From Acanthaster planci (lineage: Eukaryota; Echinodermata; Asteroidea; Valvatida; Acanthasteridae): DNA of 64,000 nucleotides. The translations under genes and the position numbers were made by a program. This document shows, piece after piece, positions 58,013 to 64,000 of this stretch (position 1 is its first letter; every line of letters begins with the position of its first letter). The stretch covers positions 44,981 through 108,980 of the forward strand of contig NW_019091504.1 in assembly GCF_001949145.1 (NCBI RefSeq). The letters are read 5' to 3'. The notes under the pieces were generated by a model, which saw only the letters and a program-made list of their open reading frames with translations, did not search any database and was not told the origin of the DNA.

Positions 58013-60679
58013 ACAAATTATTGTAGACGTTATTGGCTTTGTGGTTTTAACTCAAATGTTCCTTCAAAGTTTAAAGATTGCAAGCCATTTACACACGTCA
58101 CAACATAATTTTGGTCGCGTGCGTGGTAGTAAGTTTAGTTTATATTGTTCTCTTCTGGTACATACCTTTATGTTCTGTCAGTGGTAGAAGACACTTTCGC
58201 CGAAGAGTTTTAAATTAGAAACAGTATTATCGACAGTCAACACCTTCATGGAGATTCATGTAAAGTTTTAGCAGTCCTTGTTACCTGCGCTCCAAATTCT
58301 CTGAAAATTTTTGGGGTCAAAAGATGACCCCCTTTCAGATAATATTTTACCCTTTCTGAGTCATAATTTGAGTCGGAAAAGGGTCACGCCGAATAGGACC
58401 CAATTCTGGGTCAATCTGACCTGGGAGTTTTTAGAGTGCGCAATATAACGGCAGTTGCGCCACCACAGACTGCGTGTCCCATTGGAGTCTCATCGTGTCA
58501 TTTTTAAAAGTGTAAACTTTGTAAATCTTTGTGTTAGGCATCTCTTGTGATGGGTGCACAGGTGACTTGAAAGGTGCAGTAACCGTCATTGAGTTAAAAT
58601 CTAGAGAATGGGTGTGTCAAAGGCTGACATAAACTTTGACTTGAGAGTGTTAAATGTACCGATTGTCACATTAAAAGCAACAAGCTTAGAGGCCAAGTTT
58701 TGTGTTGGTGAAGATTATCGCACATTGAAAGTTGATATTAATTCAGTTTCGTTCCTTTTGTGAGAAAAGAACTGCCAAAAGTAATGAGAAATCAATTTGC
58801 GTTAATAAAAATGAATTGGCCGTTGGGGAAAAACTGTAAGTGAAATTGAAAACAAAACGCCTTGCCTGCTTTTTAATTTATGCAAAAATAACAGATTAAC
58901 GTGTTCTTTGTAATTGATTCCTATGAATCTTTATATGGGAATGAGTCAACCCGCCCTCCCCCACACACAAATAGATTTTGTCTACAACGTCAGCTTTGCT
59001 TCACCTTACCTGCAATGACTATCATCACTGTCCACTGTCGCTTTGATGTGCGCCCTCATGCGCCACTTCAGAGTTCAAAAAGTCCTCTTCGAAATAAAAT
59101 AACAAGTAATCACACTACGTGTCCTTCTTAGCAGCCCTGGAGTCCGACTTGAGCTGAGTCTTCGAACATCTTAGCACCTTTCTGAGGCTTATAGAATCAG
59201 GCAATCACCGAACAGCTCTTGGCCGCTTTTCTAACTTTGCCTTTTACATTGGAGGAGAAATCGAGTAACGAGCACATGCAAAGATTGGGGTGCTTTTAAA
59301 CCAAGAATTGATTCGGTTGTAATTTATCAGAGATTTTCATAGGAAACTTTAAATGAAAATTACTTACGACGGTGCAGTAATGAAAACCTCAGAGCAAATA
59401 ACACAAGAGAATAAACAGCTGAATTCTTTGTTATGACTGCCAAAACGCAACCCAGTTTTCTTGACCTTTAAACCAATTCATAGGCGGTGGTTTGATTACA
59501 GTGATGGTTGTTTGGACCAAATTTGATTGCAAAGATGTATTTACAGATGGAGTTTTGTTCCCAAAAGAGTTACACTTAGATACAAAATAGCACTTTCATG
59601 TCATTTTGTTTGTTTATTTATTCACAGTAAATGGGAAAATCCCCTAAAAACAAAAATCACATTTTACAGTACGCATTTCGTTAGAGAAATTTGCTGCAAA
59701 TTTACGCTAAATTTATCTACATGAAGCAAACTAATACATGGATATTGGAATACCTGGATTTTTAACCAATTTCTAATTACACAGGGTATATTACCGTAGA
59801 CAAATTAGCATATGGACAGAATAACTGATAGAAATCAAAATTAAACCGCTGATACAACTGCAGAAACAGAACCAAGACATGAAATTATGATATCGTATGA
59901 TTAGATATGCAATATTTTCAACAGCACCCCCCTTAAAACGTCGACAATGTCATCCCACCTATGTTGAAACTGATTTGGCGACCCCCTACGTTTCTCAAGG
60001 ATAATAATAGCAGTACTTCCGTACTGCCGATGAAAAACTGCAGCTCCTGCAAGTATATAGTAATGATATAGTGGTACAGTGTATTTCAAACATTTATCGC
60101 TATAAACATGTTACAATAATGATATGGTATTTAGTAAACGGAGGAGTTATTTTTGTAAGAGAGTGAAGACATTTCATCAGACCAAACAGCCAGTCGTTTT
60201 CATTACATAGGAGCTGTAGCAAGAAATACGTACTTGTTAACGTCCTGTGAATTACCACGACTCCAGCAAATAAATCTATTATGGTTACATTTTGTATAAT
60301 AACTGCTTTATAAAATGAAATCCAATAAAGTTCTGGCTACAAACAAGCAAGTGCAGGATATACTGTTGCTGAATGAGTTTAAAAAATTAAAGATTAAAAG
60401 AAATTTTATCAACACGTCTTTTCTTTACACTCAAGTTAAAGGAAAAGAAGCAAGAGCTATTGCTGTAAATGATACCTGTGCGCATCTCTTCCCACGATAC
60501 ATGTACGCTAAAATATGTGTTAAAACCAGTGTGTATAACACGGATAAACTCTATGGGTTCACGAGTATGCTTCCATATGTTTCATTGAACAGAATATGAA
60601 GCAAGATATGAGACAGAGAGAGACCTCCCCCCTTTGTGTTGGTCATTGTTTGACAGGAATCTCAGCAATTCTTTTTAGA

Positions 60680-60760
60680 CATCGGGGGGGGATGTATTAG
60701 GTGACAATTTTCTAGAGTGTGTATAGGGATTGGACATGTCGGCGCCGGGGTTCCCCTCTG
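60680..60760. repeat. Dispersed repeat fragment, inverted partner of 41.4-41.5 kb
   Basis: Contains the exact 28-nt complement (60712-60739) of 41471-41498 plus less exact flanks. It lies in the 3' flank of the second GPCR gene. Confidence 0.6.
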
Positions 60761-61055
60761 TCTCATTTTTGGCTGTGTATAAGAAATGGTGCTGACTATA
60801 GCCAACAGCTTACATCTAAAATTCACCTGCAGGTGGTTGCTTTCTATTGTTTGTGGAAATGAGAATCATGGAATTAGGGGACAATTCAGTCAAAGGTTTT
60901 GTTTTTGGTAGAGAGGGAAGGCATGGACCAGAATCTATGCCAAAAAAATAATGCACTTCGTTTCAAAGTTAATTTCTTAATTCCTAAAAGTCAGTCAACT
61001 TTTGAGACCTTGTCTTGTGACCAATGAACACTCTTGGTGTTAAATTAATTTTTTT

Positions 61056-61221
61056 CCCTGCCCGACGTGTATTTTTAACACTGTATACTCAGTGTATGCC
61101 CCCTGCACTAGTAAGCAGGAGGTCGTTGGTTCGAGTCCCACCTGAGTATGTTTGTGGGTTTTTCACAAACCTTCGGGGCATACACTGAATATACAGTGTT
61201 AAAAATACACGTCAGCCAGGG
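61056..61221. mobile_element. Hairpin element with a tRNA-like B box in its loop
   Basis: The arms are near-perfect complements. gacgtgtatttttaacactg at 61064 pairs with cagtgttaaaaatacacgtc ending at 61213, and the arms extend through tcagtgtatgcccc/ggggcatacactga. The outer CCCTG and CAGGG (61056 and 61217) continue the pairing. The loop holds the RNA polymerase III B box GGTTCGAGTCC (about 61127). The whole is not a normal tRNA fold. It looks like a MITE that captured a tRNA or SINE piece. Confidence 0.75.
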
Positions 61222-61340
61222 CCAAACATTTTTTTTTTAATTAAATTACATCTCCCCGGCGCAAATCCATCTTTAAAATAACTCTTGATGTTCAGAACAA
61301 ATATACATACACAATGAGGGAATGTGTTGATGGCAGGCGT

Positions 61341-62651
61341 TTATCTGGATCTGATCTTACGCAGGCAGCTGGATGGCTCTGGGATCATGTGGTACCGGCA
61401 CCGCAACATGTGACGGAACACCTCCTTGAAGTGTGGGTGCTTGGCCCCATAGATGATCGGGTTGATAGCGCTGTTGAAGATGATGATCATGCCGGTCCAC
61501 GGGATTGCGGGATCGCTGGGTGGTATCGTGAGGGCGATAGCAAAGGGAGCCAGGCAGGCGATGAAGGCACAGACCACGTAGAAAAGGTTCTTGGTGATTT
61601 CCACCTGTCTCTTGCTGAAACTGGCCGGTCGGTTCTTGCTGAGTTTCTTCGTGCTGGAGGTTGAGGAGCCGGAAGACTCGGCCAACTCCTGACCTTGCCC
61701 ACTCAACTTCTTCATGTGACCGGTGATGTGGCGGTAAATCTTGAAGTAGCAGACAAACAGGATGATCAGTGGAATGGGATACATGAGGACAGAGCCCAGC
61801 AAACTGAAGAGATCGCTCGTTTCGTGGGAGGTGTCTTGGGTGCAAGTCTTGTACTTTTCGGAATAACCCCACTTGCCGATTCCAAATAGAGGAAAGCAGC
61901 AGACTAGAGCCGGGTAACCCCAGGAGAAGACTAACATGGCAGCGATCTTCTTAGGAGTGTAGATCGACTGGTATGTCTTAGAAGACTTCGTGATGAGAAT
62001 GAAGCGGTTGATTGCAATGAGAGCCAGGTTCATGATGCTACAGGCTAGGCTGACGTAGAACAGACCGGCCATGACAGCGCATACCGTCAGCGGTAAGGGC
62101 CAGCCGTTCATGCTGAACAGGGCCAACGCGGTGAACGGTGTAGTGCTACAAGTCACCAGGTCGGCCACAGCCAAGTTGACGACGAAGACGTTGGTGCGCG
62201 TCTGGAGCTTCCTGGACAAAATGACCGCCAGAATCACCATGAAGTTCCCCGAGAAGCCGACCACCGCCACGAGGCTGTAGATGCAGCCGATGATGATCCT
62301 CTGGACGGGGTCTTCAAAGCGAAAGTTTCGACCGTCACCTTGCGTCGTGGTTTCCATCACTACTGAAGTCATCATGTCTGAAGCGATGTCCCCCCCAGTC
62401 GCCTGAACTACTCCATCTGATACGAAATTTGTTGACAGCCAATCTACAGGCACGGTGCTAACGACTGTCATGTTCTCTGCCATCACTGTCGCCGTCATTT
62501 CGTTTGTGACTGCGTTGAAACTTCTCTTGTGACTGATTCGCGGTTCAGTAGGCTTTGTTCCAGTGACCGTTGAGGAGTGTTGGTGATTCAGTTCAACCGT
62601 CCGGGTTTGTTTTAAGTAACAACTTCTGCAAAGCAGGAACCGAAACCACAT
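61341..62651 (-). CDS. Class A G protein-coupled receptor, paralogue 2
   Basis: A single-exon frame of 436 aa, ATG to stop. The seven-helix core parallels paralogue 1: GFSGNFMVILAVI (TM1), NLAVADLVTC (TM2), INRFILI after TM3, WGYPALVCCFPLFGI (TM4), YKTCTQDTSHET (loop 2), SVLMYPIPLIILFVCYF (TM5), FYVVCAFIACLAPFAI (TM6), NPIIY (TM7). The C-terminus FRHMLRCRYHMIPEPS is identical. TM3-TM5 and loop 3 differ clearly, so it is a distinct receptor. The extra N-terminal residues arise because the ATG used in paralogue 1 is not conserved here. The true start may be a later Met, such as that in NEMTATVM (residue 52). The ligand is unknown. The region is TA- and repeat-rich outside the gene. Confidence 0.9.
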   Translation of the reverse strand: MWFRFLLCRSCYLKQTRTVELNHQHSSTVTGTKPTEPRISHKRSFNAVTNEMTATVMAENMTVVSTVPVDWLSTNFVSDGVVQATGGDIASDMMTSVVMETTTQGDGRNFRFEDPVQRIIIGCIYSLVAVVGFSGNFMVILAVILSRKLQTRTNVFVVNLAVADLVTCSTTPFTALALFSMNGWPLPLTVCAVMAGLFYVSLACSIMNLALIAINRFILITKSSKTYQSIYTPKKIAAMLVFSWGYPALVCCFPLFGIGKWGYSEKYKTCTQDTSHETSDLFSLLGSVLMYPIPLIILFVCYFKIYRHITGHMKKLSGQGQELAESSGSSTSSTKKLSKNRPASFSKRQVEITKNLFYVVCAFIACLAPFAIALTIPPSDPAIPWTGMIIIFNSAINPIIYGAKHPHFKEVFRHMLRCRYHMIPEPSSCLRKIRSR

Positions 62652-64000
62652 TTCAAAACCAACTGTAAAACCATTCCAAATATTTTTGGTTTATTCGACT
62701 ACCTTCCGACTAGTCATTCGATCACAACCAATTTGTTCCAACCTGCAACTGAACTGTATTAAAGCAACCGGTTGATCCCATATTTTTTACATTTTTTTTC
62801 CTGGTATAGAGGGAATTCGTAGAGGACACGCACTCTTAAACCTGCGGGCCTTTTGCGACACTCGATGAGAAAAATGTCAAGGTTTTATAGGATGATTTCC
62901 AACAAGCGAGATTCCATTTGATTTAACTTTGCACTAAGGCGCAACAAGTGATCTAACTGGATCAATATTTTGAAGTGGCACTGAAGCAAGCGAACTGCGG
63001 CTTGTACATATTTCATATTCATTCAGTATTTCAAATTGACGGAGGGGACGACGGACAGAGACTCTTTTGGAGAACGTGCCTGCCTGTTCCCCTCCCCCAC
63101 AACAATAGGGTTTTCGCACCAACTAGAAGTCAATGGCGTAGCCCAGCATCAGGCTCTTTTCGGGGGGGGGGGTGGCCGGAGCTAGACGGAGCAAGAGTTC
63201 CCCTGGGTGCGGGGCAGTTTCCTCTTGCCTTCTCCCTCTGGCTAAGTCAACGCCAGGAGAACTACCTAGTCGGAGGCCGACAAAGAGTTTTGTAGGACAA
63301 GGCATCATTACTAAGTATAATAAGTTCATGAAACTCACCAAATATTCGTCAGACTAGGACAATATGTCAGGCCAAGGCTCGTCCCCATTACGGGTTAACA
63401 GTCTGCTTGGTAGTTCGTGCAAGCTGATAGACCCTACGTGCTGACGCAAACTGCCGGTTCTTGTTCCTAACACTGTGGACTCCGAGACAAAGGACTTCTT
63501 TCGGCCATCATCTGGTAAAGACTACCAGTGCAGACTTCATTCGTTTCCTGAATATCTTTAGCGAATAATCAGATTGAGCCGCTACATTTCGTGGGAAAAC
63601 CCCACGGCCACCCCTCACCGAAGCGCCTAACTTAAATGTGCACGGTAGTCAGTCACCGACCCCTAAGAGCATGACCTACATGGAACCAAATGTCCCGAGG
63701 AAGTGTAGCCTCGGACGTCCACTGTAATTTCCGCCCAAAATGCGGATGCTTGTAGGCCTATAGATTGTTGATGCCAAGTGTCAGAAAAAAATCACTTGAT
63801 AAAATCAGAAATTACTCTCGTCTGTTTTTGGAAATTGTCTCACGGGTTTGTAGATCCGATGATGAAATTTTATTTTTTTTCAACAAAACGCCTGTCAGTT
63901 ATTAAACAATCTATTGTCATATTCTGCGATAATGTTTGTTGTAGTAGTAGTTTTGATATTGTTCAATGTTTCAATGCGGTTGGTTTTGTTTATTGATCGT
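62652..64000. other. Intergenic stretch, no gene recognised
   Basis: No supported exon on either strand. A G-run at 63161-63171 and AT-rich sequence near 63860 are the only notable features. Confidence 0.5.

Larger units (their letters stand above)
56775..62650. repeat. Right unit of the GPCR tandem duplication
   Basis: Direct-orientation partner of 49750-53530, longer mainly because of inserted elements at 56858-57222 and 57492-58012 and other added sequence. The gene lies at the same relative end, with its 3' flank toward lower coordinates in both units. Confidence 0.8.

Noticed and set aside
60315-60599. 94-codon plus-strand open frame starting MKSNKVLATNK
   Set aside because: AT-rich, with no recognisable domain. 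It lies in the duplicated 3' flank of a GPCR and has no counterpart frame in the other unit.
61085-61145. Possible tRNA gene from the GGTTCGAGTCC box
   Set aside because: No acceptor stem or complete cloverleaf, and it lies in the loop of a larger hairpin.

Overview
The window is eukaryotic, intron-rich and AT-leaning. It most resembles an invertebrate deuterostome, probably an echinoderm or other ambulacrarian. The reasons are a CCBE1-type secreted collagen/EGF gene, GT-AG introns of several kb, frequent copies of the words aggcctat and acatgtac, and many short inverted-repeat elements. The species assignment is inference. No tRNA or rRNA gene and no complete autonomous transposon was found.

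Layout. (1) 1-4.6 kb, + strand: the 3' part of an unrecognised membrane-protein gene. (2) 6.7-16.8 kb, + strand: a complete nine-exon CCBE1 homologue (530 aa) with a TATA box, signal peptide, two EGF-like domains and interrupted collagen tracts. (3) 16.9-21.1 kb: a head-to-tail tandem duplication. The right copy holds an intact intronless gene for a plant-type pathogen-related/SnoaL-like protein (- strand, 245 aa). The left copy keeps only its first 19 codons and carries a later hAT-type insertion. (4) 22.7-27.9 kb, + strand: a three-exon RIIAD1 homologue (105 aa). Its large first intron holds a 397-bp inverted-repeat element, a roughly 900-bp imperfect palindrome and a 17-copy 31-bp minisatellite. 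(5) 27.9-34.1 kb: no gene recognised, but a CpG-rich promoter-like block at 33.36-33.67 kb. (6) 34.1-49.2 kb, - strand: a nine-exon gene reconstructed from phase-compatible exons (about 459 aa) whose family I do not recognise. An RFX X-box-like site lies in intron 2. (7) 49.7-62.7 kb: a second tandem duplication carrying two single-exon class A GPCR genes on the - strand (387 and 436 aa), with a 116-bp block identical between them. The two flanks differ by insertions of small elements, whose empty sites can be read in the other copy. (8) 62.7-64 kb: nothing recognised.

How the genes relate. These are separate eukaryotic genes, not an operon. CCBE1 is an extracellular-matrix protein (in vertebrates a cofactor for VEGF-C processing). 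RIIAD1 is a small RIIa (PKA-dimerisation-like) protein. The two GPCRs are recent paralogues. The most notable structure lies in the two local duplications and in the dense set of foldback elements, several in introns where they would be transcribed as hairpins.
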